A stretch of 64,000 bases of DNA from Cybelea sp963824595 (GCA_963824595.1 CAWGPY010000001.1:434001-498000); one strand, 5' to 3'. Positions 41,249 to 50,272 are shown, counted from the first letter of the stretch. Notes: generated by a model not told the origin, from the sequence alone. Numbers and translations are program-made.

Positions 41249-42703
41249 CTAGGTTCGCGGCGTCAGACGCAGCGCCGCCGCGGCGTAGTCGAACTGCACG
41301 ACGAACTGCTGCAAGAACGCGGCGCCCAGGTGGCCGAACGCCGTACCCTGCAGCGTTTGGGTCGTACCGATGCGCTGCGCGCCGGTGCGATAGTCGCCGA
41401 TGCGCACCTGCGGGATCTCGCCGATAAGCTCGACGCTGCTTCCGCCGATGCCGCCGACCGTGCGCCGCTGCGTCACGGCGAACAGGCCCGGATGCTTGGA
41501 ATAGAAATCGTATGCGAGGTTGATGTTCGATTCGTCGCCCGTGTCGACGGCGAGCTGCGCGTCGATTGCGCCGAGGCCGACGGTGACGACCGGGACGAAG
41601 TTCTCGAACGACATCGGCAGCGTGATCGCGCCGCGGACCGGCGCCGCTGCCAGCCGCACGACGTGGGCGGCGCCGTCGATCTGCACGCTGGTCGAACCCA
41701 GCACGTCGGCTCCGAGCACCACGTCGTAACCGTAGCGCCGAAGGTCGTTGAGCACCGCGTAGTAGGCATCGCCGTAGGTCGCGTTTCCGACGCGCAGCGG
41801 ACCGGCGCGAACGACTTGCGTGGTGTATCCGCCGAGCCCGCGCACCGCGTACGTGCCGACGACCGGCGCCGCGAGGCGGCTCGCGAGCTCGGAGCTCACC
41901 GACAGCCCCGAGTTACCCGAATCGAACAGGCAGCGCACCGCAACGCCGCCCACGCTGCAATCCGCGATCGGCGTCACCGACTTCGGATCGGTCGGTATCG
42001 CGGCGGGGCTTCCCTTGAACGACGGCACGAGACCGTGCGGCGTTGCGAAGGCCGACGACACCGACGCGCGGTCGTCGTAACGCTCGAACGTCTGTCCGTC
42101 GTGCAGCACGAGGTACGGAAGCGTGAATCCGCCGACGCGGCGGTAGTTGCGGTATTCGAAGGTCTCGCTGCCGCTCGCATCGCGCGCGAGGCGAATCAAG
42201 GCCGTTTGCGGATCGACGTACAGCCGCAACGGAACGGCGTTGACGTCGCCCACCACGATCGTTCGGTACGACCGTCCTCCGAATTCGGCGTTCCCCGCCC
42301 CGCCGATCCGGCCGCCGTGCGCCAAGAACGACGGCGAGAGAAACGAGAGCGATGCGACGAGCCGCAGCGAGCGCAGAAAGGGCTCGGGCTCGAGCGAACG
42401 AGCGACCGTCGTACCGTTCATGTTGATCGAGTAGACGTGGGCGCCGTCGAAATACGTGCCGCTGCAGAGCTCGCCGGTGCAGTGGCGCACCGTGATCCGT
42501 AGCCCTTGGCTGTCGCTGGATACGACGCTCTGCTGGCCGGACAGCGTGAGCCGGGAGACCGACACGAAGTGACCCTGCCAGACGGGGCCGGCGGCGGCGC
42601 GCATCCGTTCGAGCAATCGCACCGCGTCGCCGCCGCCTCCGCTCGCCCCGAGCGTCGCGATCGCGACCGCGAAGAGCAGAGCGGTCCGTGCGGCGAAACC
42701 CAT
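41249..42703 (-). CDS. Secreted retropepsin-like aspartyl protease family protein
   Basis: 484 residues from ATG 42703 with a signal peptide (GFAARTALLFAVAIATLGAS). Residues about 25-250 form a beta-rich N-terminal region. Two aspartyl-protease-like units follow: VGGVAVRCLFDSGNSGLSVS with the DSGNSG active-site motif, then ITLPMSFENFVPVVTVGLGA and AQLAVDTGDESNINLAYDFY with DTGDESN. FGHLGAAFLQQFVVQFDYAA is the usual final segment. Two D-[ST]-G motifs in one chain suggest a fused pair rather than a homodimer. It is probably periplasmic. Its ATG is 5 bases from the divergent ATG at 42709. Confidence 0.82.
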   Translation of the reverse strand: MGFAARTALLFAVAIATLGASGGGGDAVRLLERMRAAAGPVWQGHFVSVSRLTLSGQQSVVSSDSQGLRITVRHCTGELCSGTYFDGAHVYSINMNGTTVARSLEPEPFLRSLRLVASLSFLSPSFLAHGGRIGGAGNAEFGGRSYRTIVVGDVNAVPLRLYVDPQTALIRLARDASGSETFEYRNYRRVGGFTLPYLVLHDGQTFERYDDRASVSSAFATPHGLVPSFKGSPAAIPTDPKSVTPIADCSVGGVAVRCLFDSGNSGLSVSSELASRLAAPVVGTYAVRGLGGYTTQVVRAGPLRVGNATYGDAYYAVLNDLRRYGYDVVLGADVLGSTSVQIDGAAHVVRLAAAPVRGAITLPMSFENFVPVVTVGLGAIDAQLAVDTGDESNINLAYDFYSKHPGLFAVTQRRTVGGIGGSSVELIGEIPQVRIGDYRTGAQRIGTTQTLQGTAFGHLGAAFLQQFVVQFDYAAAALRLTPRT

Positions 42704-42708
42704 GGCCG

Positions 42709-43011
42709 ATGGAGTTCGAGTCGCTCGACGGCTACCTTCTCGACGGGTCGCCGTCGAAGGCCGACGTCGTGCGAGAGATCCTCGACGGCCGCCCGGCCGT
42801 CGAGGGGGCGGCGCCGTTTTACGAGGGGATCGCGCGCCTGGGGGCGCGGACGCCGGACTTGACACTCATCGCGCTGCGCCTGGTGCTCGCGGGGAGGAAA
42901 GCCGACGACGGGGCGGTGACGTGGCTGCGCGGAATCGTCGACCGCGCGCGTGCCGGCGATGCCGCCGCCCGCGAGGAGTACCGCACGATCGATCGGCCCG
43001 GGAACCTCTGA
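42709..43011 (+). CDS. Hypothetical protein, ended by the adjacent repeat element
   Basis: 100 residues from ATG 42709 (MEFESLDGYLLDGSPSKADV). It is soluble and helical: VREILDGRPAVEGAAPFYEG, TLIALRLVLAGRKADDGAVT, WLRGIVDRARAGDAAAREEY. No family is recognised. Its last codons, GGG AAC CTC and the stop TGA (43009-43011), lie inside the left terminal repeat of the element at 43000, so the original C-terminus may have been lost. No SD is visible. Confidence 0.55.
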   Translation: MEFESLDGYLLDGSPSKADVVREILDGRPAVEGAAPFYEGIARLGARTPDLTLIALRLVLAGRKADDGAVTWLRGIVDRARAGDAAAREEYRTIDRPGNL

Positions 43012-43277
43012 AGAAGTCCATGTACCGGTCGTTTGAATCGCAAAACCGCCAGATGCAAGGAGAAGGCGAGAGAGCATACTCCAAAGAGTCTGTGACCGAG
43101 CCTTCGACAACGCAGGTGGCGGCTTTGCGGTTAAACCCTCTGGGCAGCGGCAGTTTTGCCGCATCTCTTCGTTGCGTCCTCGGTCACAGAGCTCTCGACT
43201 ATGCTCCCTCGGCTGCGCCTCGATCTGCGGAAAAACTGCTCGCTGCGACCGGTGCAGCGACTTCTTCAGAGGTTCCC
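43000..43277. mobile_element. MITE-like palindromic element, 278 bp
   Basis: It is bounded by 19-base perfect inverted repeats: GGGAACCTCTGAAGAAGTC (43000-43018) and its complement (43259-43277). Inside, further blocks match in inverted order at equal distances from the ends: ACCGGTCG (43024 and 43246-43253) and TGTGACCGAG (43091-43100 and 43179-43188). A central hairpin GCGGCA-GTTT-TGCCGC lies at 43147-43162. It has no transposase frame. The TIR style resembles IS5/IS1182-group ends, which is an inference. No clear target duplication is visible. Confidence 0.75.
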
Positions 43278-43279
43278 TA

Positions 43280-44251
43280 GTGATCTCGACGCGCTCGCTC
43301 GTCGTCCGTTATCCGGGAGGTGCGAGGCGAGCGCTCGATGACGTGTCCATCGAGGCGGCCGGCGGCTCGACGCTGGCGGTGGTCGGACCGTCGGGCGCCG
43401 GCAAGACCACTTTGCTTCGCGTGATCGCCGGGCTCGCTCGCGCGACGAGCGGCGACGTTCGCCTCGACGGCGAGTCGATCGTCGGCCGTCCGCCGCAAGA
43501 GCGCCGCGTCGCGCTGGTCTTTCAAGACGACGCGCTGTTCGCGAACATGTCCGTGCGCGACAACCTGCGTTTCGCGCTGCGCCGGCGCGATGCCGGGGCG
43601 CAAACGCGCATCGAGACCACGGCGCGATCGTTGCACGTCGCCGAGCACCTCGATCGGCGTCCGCGTCTGCTCTCCGGAGGCGAGCGCCAACGCGCCTCGC
43701 TGGCTCGCGCGCTGCTCTCCGATCCGGCGGCACTGCTGCTGGACGAGCCGCTCGCGCATCTCGATCCGTCGCTGCGCCGCAGCGTGCGCGACGAGGTGAC
43801 GGGAGTTCGTCAGCATTTCGCCGGGCCGATCGTGTACGTCACGCACGACCACGTCGAGGCGATGAGCGTTGCGAACGTCCTTGCGGTTCTGATCGCCGGA
43901 CGGGTGGAGGATGCGGGCGCGCCGCGGCGCGTGTACGATTCTCCGCAAACGTTGGCAGTCGCGCGGTTCCTCGGCGAACGACCTATGAACCTTTTCGAGT
44001 ACGGCGGAGCGATCGTCGGTATCCGCCCGGAGCGAATCGCGGTGGCGCCCGGCGGCGCGCTCGCCGGAAACGTCGCGCGACGCGAGGAGACGGGAGCGGA
44101 CGCCTACCTCGAGGTAGCGACGGAGCGCGGAATGCTCGCCGTGCGCGTTGCGGCCGGCGGCGGCCCGCGTGCGGGCGATCGCATCGAGCTGGACCTTCCT
44201 GCGGACGCGGTGCGCCGCTTCGACGCGACGACTGGGAAAGCGATCGCGTGA
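43280..44251 (+). CDS. ABC transporter ATP-binding protein with TOBE-like C-terminus
   Basis: 323 residues from GTG 43280; the SD-like AGAGG lies within the element's right repeat. Walker A GPSGAGKTT, Q-loop LVFQDDALFANMSVRDNL, signature LLSGGERQRASLARALL, Walker B ALLLDEPLAHLD and switch VYVTHDHVEAMS are all complete. The C-terminal 75 residues (IVGIRPERIAVAPGGALAGN, VARREETGADAYLEVATERG) form a TOBE-like domain as in MalK/UgpC sugar importers. No permease or binding protein gene is in the window, so its partner must be elsewhere. The gene overlaps nagZ by 4 bases. Confidence 0.92.
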   Translation: MISTRSLVVRYPGGARRALDDVSIEAAGGSTLAVVGPSGAGKTTLLRVIAGLARATSGDVRLDGESIVGRPPQERRVALVFQDDALFANMSVRDNLRFALRRRDAGAQTRIETTARSLHVAEHLDRRPRLLSGGERQRASLARALLSDPAALLLDEPLAHLDPSLRRSVRDEVTGVRQHFAGPIVYVTHDHVEAMSVANVLAVLIAGRVEDAGAPRRVYDSPQTLAVARFLGERPMNLFEYGGAIVGIRPERIAVAPGGALAGNVARREETGADAYLEVATERGMLAVRVAAGGGPRAGDRIELDLPADAVRRFDATTGKAIA

Positions 44252-45702
44252 GCGACGCGGGCCGCCTCGCACGGGGCGTCGTGGCGGCCGGCATCACCGG
44301 CGCGCGCGGCGACGAACGACCGGCCGGCGTCGGCGCATACGTATTGTTTGGAGGCGAGGGCGTTACGCTGCGGGACATCCGCGCGCTCACCGACGAGCTG
44401 CGGGCGCGCGAACCGGAGTCGCCTCCGTTGATCGCGATCGATCAGGAGGGCGGGCGCGTCGCTCGGCTGCGCGACGGCGTCGAGCCCATTCCGCCGATGA
44501 TGGCCGTCGGCGCGGCCGGCGACGTCGATCCGGCGCGTCGCGCGGGCGAACAGATCGCGTTCGATCTGCGCCGCGCGGGGGCAACGCTCGACTTCGCTCC
44601 GGTGCTCGATCTGGCGCTCGATCCGGGGAACGCCGTGATCGGCACGCGGTCGTTCGGCGACGATCCGAGCCGCGTTGCCGCGCTCGGCGCGGCGCTCGCC
44701 GCCGGACTGTTGCGCGGCGGCATCGTTCCCTGCTACAAGCACTTTCCCGGCCACGGGTCGACCGCGACGGACTCACACGATATTCTGCCGCGGATCGATG
44801 CCGGCGAGGCGGCGCTGCGCGCGCGCGATCTCGTGCCGTTCGCGGCGGTCGCGCGCGACGCCGCGGCGATGATGACGGGGCATTTGCTGGTGAACGCGTT
44901 CGACTCCGAGCATCCGGCCACGCTCTCGTCGCGGATCTCCGTGGATCTGCTGCGCGGAGAACTGGGTTTTCGCGGCGCGGTGGTGACCGACTGCATGGAG
45001 ATGGGCGCCGTGGCGCCGCGCAGCGTCGCGGACCGTGCGGTGGCCGCCGTCGCGGCCGGTGCCGACTTGCTCGTCTTCAGTCACGACGCCGGCGCCGCGC
45101 GCGAGGCCATTGACGCGCTCGCGCGGGCCGTCGAGCGCGGCGTGCTCTCGCTCGCGCGGATAGCGGAGGCGCACGCCCGAGTGATGCAACTGCGCGCGGC
45201 CGGCGCCGCGCCGCTGCCGCTCGAGGAGTTCCCGCCCCATCCCGGCATCGGCCGCGAGATCGCGCGGCGCGCCGTAACGCTGCTGCGGGGCCTTCCGCAC
45301 GCCGATCCGCTGACGTCGATCGCCGTTTCGTTCGGTGCGGCGCGTCCGCTGCTGGATCGCGAGGCGCCCGCGCTCGAAGAGTTTCTCGCGTCGCTCGATC
45401 CCGCGGCGGAAGAGCGCGAGGCGTTGCTGGGCGCGCTCGCCGCGCGGCAACGGCGCCCAATCGTGCTCGCCCGCGCCGCTCACCGGCACGCGGGGCAGGC
45501 GGAAGCCATCGCGCGGATTCTCGAGCGCCACCCCGGCGCGATGATCGTCTCGGTCGGCGAGCCGTTCGACGCTCCGCTCTTCTCCGCGGCGCGCCACGTG
45601 CTCGCCGCGTACGGCGACGATCCGGCGTCCGTCGCGGGACTCGCGGACGTCATCTTCGGCGGGTCGATGCCCACGGGGATGCTGCCGGTGCATCCGGCGT
45701 GA
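44248..45702 (+). CDS. nagZ: Beta-N-acetylhexosaminidase, GH3
   Basis: 484 residues from GTG 44248. It removes terminal GlcNAc from muropeptides. Motifs: IAIDQEGGRVARLRDGV, LDFAPVLDLALDPGNAVIGT, RSFGDDPSRVAALGAALAAG, the acid/base loop KHFPGHGSTATDSH, and VVTDCMEMGAVA with the nucleophile Asp. A shortened C-terminal domain (PIVLARAAHRHAGQ, AIARILERHPGAMIVSVGEP) follows the barrel, as in Bacillus-type NagZ. There is no signal peptide, so it is cytosolic. The start overlaps the ABC stop and the stop overlaps the next start. Confidence 0.95.
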   Translation: MSDAGRLARGVVAAGITGARGDERPAGVGAYVLFGGEGVTLRDIRALTDELRAREPESPPLIAIDQEGGRVARLRDGVEPIPPMMAVGAAGDVDPARRAGEQIAFDLRRAGATLDFAPVLDLALDPGNAVIGTRSFGDDPSRVAALGAALAAGLLRGGIVPCYKHFPGHGSTATDSHDILPRIDAGEAALRARDLVPFAAVARDAAAMMTGHLLVNAFDSEHPATLSSRISVDLLRGELGFRGAVVTDCMEMGAVAPRSVADRAVAAVAAGADLLVFSHDAGAAREAIDALARAVERGVLSLARIAEAHARVMQLRAAGAAPLPLEEFPPHPGIGREIARRAVTLLRGLPHADPLTSIAVSFGAARPLLDREAPALEEFLASLDPAAEEREALLGALAARQRRPIVLARAAHRHAGQAEAIARILERHPGAMIVSVGEPFDAPLFSAARHVLAAYGDDPASVAGLADVIFGGSMPTGMLPVHPA

Positions 45703-46721
45703 CGCCGATCGAACGCGCCCTCGACGACGGGCTCGGCACGCAGTTCACGGCCGCCGTGGCGCGAATCGAGCATCGCGGCCGCGTCGTCTACGAGCGCGCG
45801 TGGGGCGTCACGCGCGCGGATTCGCTCGCGCGTCCGATCTATGCCGACACGCGCTTCGATTTGGCGTCGCTAACGAAGCCGTTCGTGAGCACGCTCGTCC
45901 TGCAGCTGGTCGCTCGTAAGCGCCTCGCGCTCGACGAACCCCTCGCCGCCATCCTGCCGGAATGGAGCGACGGCGAGCACGCGCAGATTACGCCGCGGAT
46001 GCTGCTCGCGCATACGTCGGGGATGAACTCGGGCGCCGATTATCGGACCATCGTCAACGAAAACGTGGCCGACTTCGCGTTGCGCGCTCCGCTCGTCGCG
46101 AGGCCCGGCGAGCGGGTGATCTACAGCGATCTCGGTTTCATCGCCTTGGGCGTCGTGCTCGAGCGCGTGGCCGGAGCGTCGCTCGGCGCGGCGGTTGCGC
46201 GCTCGTTCGGAGCGTCGCCGGCGTTCCGTCCGGCCGCGCGCGATCGCGCCGCGATCCCGGCGACCGAAGACGATGGCTGGCGGGGACGCGTGCAGGGTTT
46301 CGTGCACGACGAGAAGGCGTATCTCATGCTCGGCGTCGCGGGCCACGCCGGCCTCTTCGGGACGGCCGCCGACGTCGCTTCGCTCGCGCAATGCTATCTT
46401 GCGCCGCTGCACGGGCGCTCGTCCGCGCTCCTCCCGAACGAGCTCGCGCGTGAGGCGATCGCAGAACAGGCGACGGATCCCGTGCTGCGCCGCGGGCTCG
46501 GCTGGGCGCTGAAGACCACCGACGAAAACTCGTGCGGCCGTTCTATGGATCGTTCGTCTTTCGGCCACACCGGATTCGTGGGGACGTGCGTGTGGGCCGA
46601 CCCGACGCGCGATCTCGCCGGCGTACTGCTGACGAACGCGGTGTATTTTGGCCGCGACGAAGATACGCGCGACTTGCGCGCGGCGTTCTACGAAGCGATG
46701 GTCGAGTCGGTGGGCGGCTGA
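45699..46721 (+). CDS. Class C beta-lactamase-type serine hydrolase (AmiE-like)
   Basis: 340 residues from GTG 45699. Motif 1 is DLASLTKPF (SxxK, SLTK), motif 2 YSDLGF and the C-terminal FGHTGFVGTCVW in place of KTG. The usual AmpC-type alpha/beta fold is complete and no signal peptide is present. In Bacillus the gene between nagZ and murQ is amiE (ybbE), a MurNAc-L-alanine amidase of this fold. By position this may do the same job, freeing peptide from MurNAc. That role is inferred from context. Confidence 0.88.
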   Translation: MTPIERALDDGLGTQFTAAVARIEHRGRVVYERAWGVTRADSLARPIYADTRFDLASLTKPFVSTLVLQLVARKRLALDEPLAAILPEWSDGEHAQITPRMLLAHTSGMNSGADYRTIVNENVADFALRAPLVARPGERVIYSDLGFIALGVVLERVAGASLGAAVARSFGASPAFRPAARDRAAIPATEDDGWRGRVQGFVHDEKAYLMLGVAGHAGLFGTAADVASLAQCYLAPLHGRSSALLPNELAREAIAEQATDPVLRRGLGWALKTTDENSCGRSMDRSSFGHTGFVGTCVWADPTRDLAGVLLTNAVYFGRDEDTRDLRAAFYEAMVESVGG

Positions 46722-47875
46722 TGCTCGCGGTCGGCTTGATGAGCGGGACGTCGCTCGACGGCGTCGACGCTGCGCTCGTTTCGGTGCGCCCTCGCGGGGA
46801 GGGATATTCGCTGGAGCTGCTGCGTTTCCAAACGCATTCGTTCGACGACGCTTTGAGCGAGGCGCTGCGCGGCGCCCTGCCGCCGAACGCAGGCAGCGCC
46901 GCCGCACTCGCGCGGTTGCATCGGAATCTCGGCGGCGCCTTCGGACGAGCCGCGCGATCGGTTGCGGGCAGCGACGACGTCGCGTTCGTCGCTTCGCACG
47001 GTCAAACGATCTGGCACGACGGCGGTGCCGGCGTGACGCTCCAGCTGGGCGACGCGTTCGCGGTTCGCGAGCTCGCGGGCGTCACGGTCTGTTTCGATTT
47101 TCGCAGCGCCGATTGCGCGGCGGGCGGTCAGGGCGCACCGCTGGTCGCGCGCGTGGACGCCTTGTTGCTGGGTGGTACGAACGAGGACCGCGTCGCGCTC
47201 AACCTGGGCGGAATCGCCAACGTCACGTTGCTTCGCGCCGGCGCCGCGCCGGAGTGCGCGATCGCGTTCGACACGGGGCCCGGCAACATGCTGCTCGACG
47301 CGTTCGTGCGCGAACGCACGGGCGGCGCGCAGGCCTTCGACCGCGACGGCACGTTCGCCGCGGCGGGCCGGGCCGACGCGCGACTGGTCGAGGCGATGCT
47401 GGCCGATGCCTACTTCGCGGCCCCGCCGCCGAAGACGACGGGCCGCGAACGCTTCGGCGGTGACTTCCTCGACCGCTTCCGCCCGGCGATCGACGGTATC
47501 TCGCTCGAAGACGGAGCGGCGACGCTCGCGGAGCTCACGGCGGCGTCGGTCGCGCAGGCCATCCGGCGCGAGGGATTCGACGGCGCGCGGCTCACCGTGT
47601 CGGGCGGCGGGGCGCACAACGCCGAGTTGCTCGCGCGGATCGCGGCACGGCACGGGCGTGCGAACGTCGAAACGTCGGACGCCGTGGGGATTCCGGTGGA
47701 TGCCAAGGAGGCGATGGCGTTTGCCGTGCTCGGCTACGAGACGCTGCGCGGACGAGCTGCCAACGTGCCGGGCGCGACGGGCGCGCGCCGCGCCGTGGCG
47801 TTGGGAGCGATCGCCCCGGTACGCCTTCGAGAGCTGCTCGAACGCGTCGCCGCCGAAGTGGAAGCGTCTCGATGA
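46721..47875 (+). CDS. anmK: Anhydro-N-acetylmuramic acid kinase
   Basis: 384 residues from ATG 46721, overlapping the preceding stop by one base (TGATG). It opens and phosphorylates 1,6-anhydroMurNAc to MurNAc-6-phosphate. Motifs: VGLMSGTSLDGVDAALV, VASHGQTIWHD, LQLGDAFAVRELAG, VCFDFRSADCAAGGQGAPLV, LNLGGIANVTLL, AFDTGPGNMLLDAFV, LTVSGGGAHNAELLARIA and VDAKEAMAFAVLGYETLRG. The presence of this kinase shows that lytic transglycosylase products are recycled. Confidence 0.97.
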   Translation: MLAVGLMSGTSLDGVDAALVSVRPRGEGYSLELLRFQTHSFDDALSEALRGALPPNAGSAAALARLHRNLGGAFGRAARSVAGSDDVAFVASHGQTIWHDGGAGVTLQLGDAFAVRELAGVTVCFDFRSADCAAGGQGAPLVARVDALLLGGTNEDRVALNLGGIANVTLLRAGAAPECAIAFDTGPGNMLLDAFVRERTGGAQAFDRDGTFAAAGRADARLVEAMLADAYFAAPPPKTTGRERFGGDFLDRFRPAIDGISLEDGAATLAELTAASVAQAIRREGFDGARLTVSGGGAHNAELLARIAARHGRANVETSDAVGIPVDAKEAMAFAVLGYETLRGRAANVPGATGARRAVALGAIAPVRLRELLERVAAEVEASR

Positions 47876-48753
47876 GCGAGCCCCTTCCACCGACGGAGGC
47901 TGCGAACGAGCGCAGCGCGGGCCTCGACCTGCTCGGAACGCCGGCGCTCGTCGAACTGCTCGTACGCGAGCAGCGCGGCGCCGTCGACGCCGTTAGCGCG
48001 CAATCTGCGGCCATCGCGCGCGCAGTCGACGCAATCGCCGTAAAGCTCGCCGCCGGCGGCACGTTGCACTACGTTGGGGCCGGGAGCAGCGGCCGGATCG
48101 CCGCGCTCGATGCGGCCGAGATGCCGCCGACGTTCGGGACGCGGCCCGAGCTAGTTCGCGCGCACGTCGCGGGCGGAGTGCCGGCGCTGACGCGCGCGAT
48201 CGAGGGCGCCGAGGACGACGGAGCGGCGGGCGACGCGGCGCTGGCCGCGTGTGCGGGGAACGATGCGGTCGTCGGAATCTCCGCGAGCGGCGGCGCGGCG
48301 TTCGTCGTCGCCGCGATCGAGCGGGCGCGCCGCGCGGGCGCCTTCACGCTCGCTCTGACGAGCGTTGCCGACTCGGCGCTCGCGCGCGCGGCGGAGCAGG
48401 CGATCGTGTTCGATACGGGGGCCGAGGCGCTGGCCGGATCGACGCGCCTGAAGGCCGGCACGGCGCAGAAGATCGCGCTGAACGCGATTTCGACGGCGAC
48501 GATGGTGCGTCTGGGAAAGGTGCACGACAATCTCATGGTCGACCTGGTCGCGAGCAACGCGAAGCTGCGAAAGCGTGCGCGCAGGCTGGTCGCGGCCGTC
48601 GCGAACGTCGGCGAGGAGCGCGCGGAGGCCGTGCTCGAGGATGCGGACGGCAACGTGAAGGTGGCGATCGTGATGCTTCGCCGCGGCGTCGGCTCGCGCG
48701 CCGCACGCGCGCTCCTCGAGCGGCACCGCGGCTCGCTGCGCGCGCTGCTCTAA
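47872..48753 (+). CDS. murQ: N-acetylmuramic acid 6-phosphate etherase
   Basis: 293 residues from ATG 47872 (ATGA overlap with anmK). It removes the lactyl ether from MurNAc-6-P to give GlcNAc-6-P. The SIS domain contains YVGAGSSGRIAALDAAEMPP, TFGTRPELVRAHVAGGVPAL, the acid-base EGAEDDGAAGDAALAA, GISASGGAAFVVAAIERARR, STRLKAGTAQKIALNAISTA and DLVASNAKLRKRARRLVA. The C-terminal helical part is complete. Confidence 0.97.
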   Translation: MSEPLPPTEAANERSAGLDLLGTPALVELLVREQRGAVDAVSAQSAAIARAVDAIAVKLAAGGTLHYVGAGSSGRIAALDAAEMPPTFGTRPELVRAHVAGGVPALTRAIEGAEDDGAAGDAALAACAGNDAVVGISASGGAAFVVAAIERARRAGAFTLALTSVADSALARAAEQAIVFDTGAEALAGSTRLKAGTAQKIALNAISTATMVRLGKVHDNLMVDLVASNAKLRKRARRLVAAVANVGEERAEAVLEDADGNVKVAIVMLRRGVGSRAARALLERHRGSLRALL

Positions 48754-50261
48754 TGCATCTCGCTGGCCTGCTCGCCGCCGCGATCGCGTTCGTTCCCATG
48801 GACGATCGGCCCGTCACCGCGCAGCTGCCGGTGATGCTCGGCCGCATCGCCGGAGTGCCGGTCGAGGCGCCGCCGCCCCCGCTTCTGGGACGCTTTCTGG
48901 TGCGCGGACGCTCCGACGACCTGATCGCGTGGCTCAATCGCGAGAGGTCGCGAAATGTCGCCAGCTTCGTGATCTCGACCGACATGCTCGCGTACGGCGG
49001 CCTGATCGCGTCGCGCGTCCCCGGTCCGTCGTACGCCGACGCCTACTTCCGGTTGGCGGAGCTGTCGCATCTGCGCGCCGCCAATCCGCGGGCGTGGATC
49101 GGAGCGTTCGGAACGATCATGCGGCTCGCGCCGACCGGCGTTCCGGCCGGCACGCCGTACTTCGCGGCGTACCCGGTCTGGACGTACCTGCAAGCGTACG
49201 CGAACCTTCACGATCCGCCGGCCTCGCCATCCGAAGCGGCGCGCGCGCAGCGTCTCCGCGACGTCGCCGGACCGGTGCTCGACGACTACCTCGCGACGCG
49301 AGCGCGCGATCTCGCCGTCGACCGCCATCTGCTCGCGATGACCGCGGCGGGCGTCATCGACCTGCTCGTGCTCGGGCAGGACGATGCCGGACCCGTGGGG
49401 CTTCACCTACGCGACGTCAGCGCGCTTCAAGGCGATCTCGCGGCCTCGGGCGCGCAGGCGCGCGCGTCGATCGAGCCCGGCGCGGACGAGTTGGGCATGG
49501 CGCTGGTCGCGCGTTCGCTCGCGCGCGCCGCCGCGTGGACGCCGCGCATCGGCGTGCGTTACTCGACCGCGGGCGGCGCGTCGTATCAGGACCCGATCGA
49601 GTACGCGCCGGTCGACGGGGCGATCGCCGCACTGATCCGCGTCAGCGGAGGCACACGCGACGACGACCGTCCGGACATCGTGCTGTACGTGCGCGTGCCC
49701 AATACGCCGGCGGCACAGGACGACGCGTTCGCCGCCGCGATGCGCGACGATGCCGAGCGTGGTCGATCGGTCGCGCTCGCGGACCTCTCGTTCTTGACGT
49801 CGTACGCCGATCAGGCGGCCTTCGCGCAACGCATCTTGGACTCGGGACTCGCGGCGCGCTTGGATGCGTACGCATCGTGGAACACGAACGCGAACACCAC
49901 CGGCACCGCGCTCGCCGAGGCGATCGCCGCAGGCGCGGGGCGGCGCATGCGCACGTACGATGCGCTGGCGCACCGCACGTTCACGTTCGTCCGGTTCCTC
50001 GACGACTATGCGTTTCACGACGAGGTGCGGCCCGATCTCAACGCGACGCTCGCCGCGCGGGGCGTGACGGACCACTCGATGCTCGCTCCCCGAGACGCGG
50101 CGGCGACGGCGGAACGCGACCGCGCGCTGCTCTGGGGCTATGCCGAGACGATTTTGGCGCGACTCGATCCGGGCTATCACATCGCCGCGCTTTCGATCGG
50201 GCTTCCCTGGAGCCGCACGTTCGAGACCTCGATCGACGCGGGCATCGCGCCTAACCTCTGA
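48753..50261 (+). CDS. DUF4127 family protein
   Basis: 502 residues from ATG 48753, sharing one base with the murQ stop. It starts with a hydrophobic stretch (HLAGLLAAAIAFVP) and has the DUF4127 marks FVPMDDRPVTAQLPVMLGR, VISTDMLAYGGLIASRV, GTIMRLAPTGVPAG, LLVLGQDDAGPVGLH, YASWNTNANTTGTALAEAIA and a C-terminal FVRFLDDYAFHDEVRPDLNA. The Asp-rich motifs suggest a metal-dependent or sugar-binding fold. No biochemical function is established. As the last gene of a recycling operon it is a good candidate for a muropeptide or sugar step. Confidence 0.88.
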   Translation: MHLAGLLAAAIAFVPMDDRPVTAQLPVMLGRIAGVPVEAPPPPLLGRFLVRGRSDDLIAWLNRERSRNVASFVISTDMLAYGGLIASRVPGPSYADAYFRLAELSHLRAANPRAWIGAFGTIMRLAPTGVPAGTPYFAAYPVWTYLQAYANLHDPPASPSEAARAQRLRDVAGPVLDDYLATRARDLAVDRHLLAMTAAGVIDLLVLGQDDAGPVGLHLRDVSALQGDLAASGAQARASIEPGADELGMALVARSLARAAAWTPRIGVRYSTAGGASYQDPIEYAPVDGAIAALIRVSGGTRDDDRPDIVLYVRVPNTPAAQDDAFAAAMRDDAERGRSVALADLSFLTSYADQAAFAQRILDSGLAARLDAYASWNTNANTTGTALAEAIAAGAGRRMRTYDALAHRTFTFVRFLDDYAFHDEVRPDLNATLAARGVTDHSMLAPRDAAATAERDRALLWGYAETILARLDPGYHIAALSIGLPWSRTFETSIDAGIAPNL

Positions 50262-50272
50262 GACAAAAAGAG

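Noticed and set aside
43000..43277. Protein gene inside the palindromic element
   Set aside because: Short frames here are closed or overlap the repeats; no transposase motif is found, so it is treated as a non-autonomous element.
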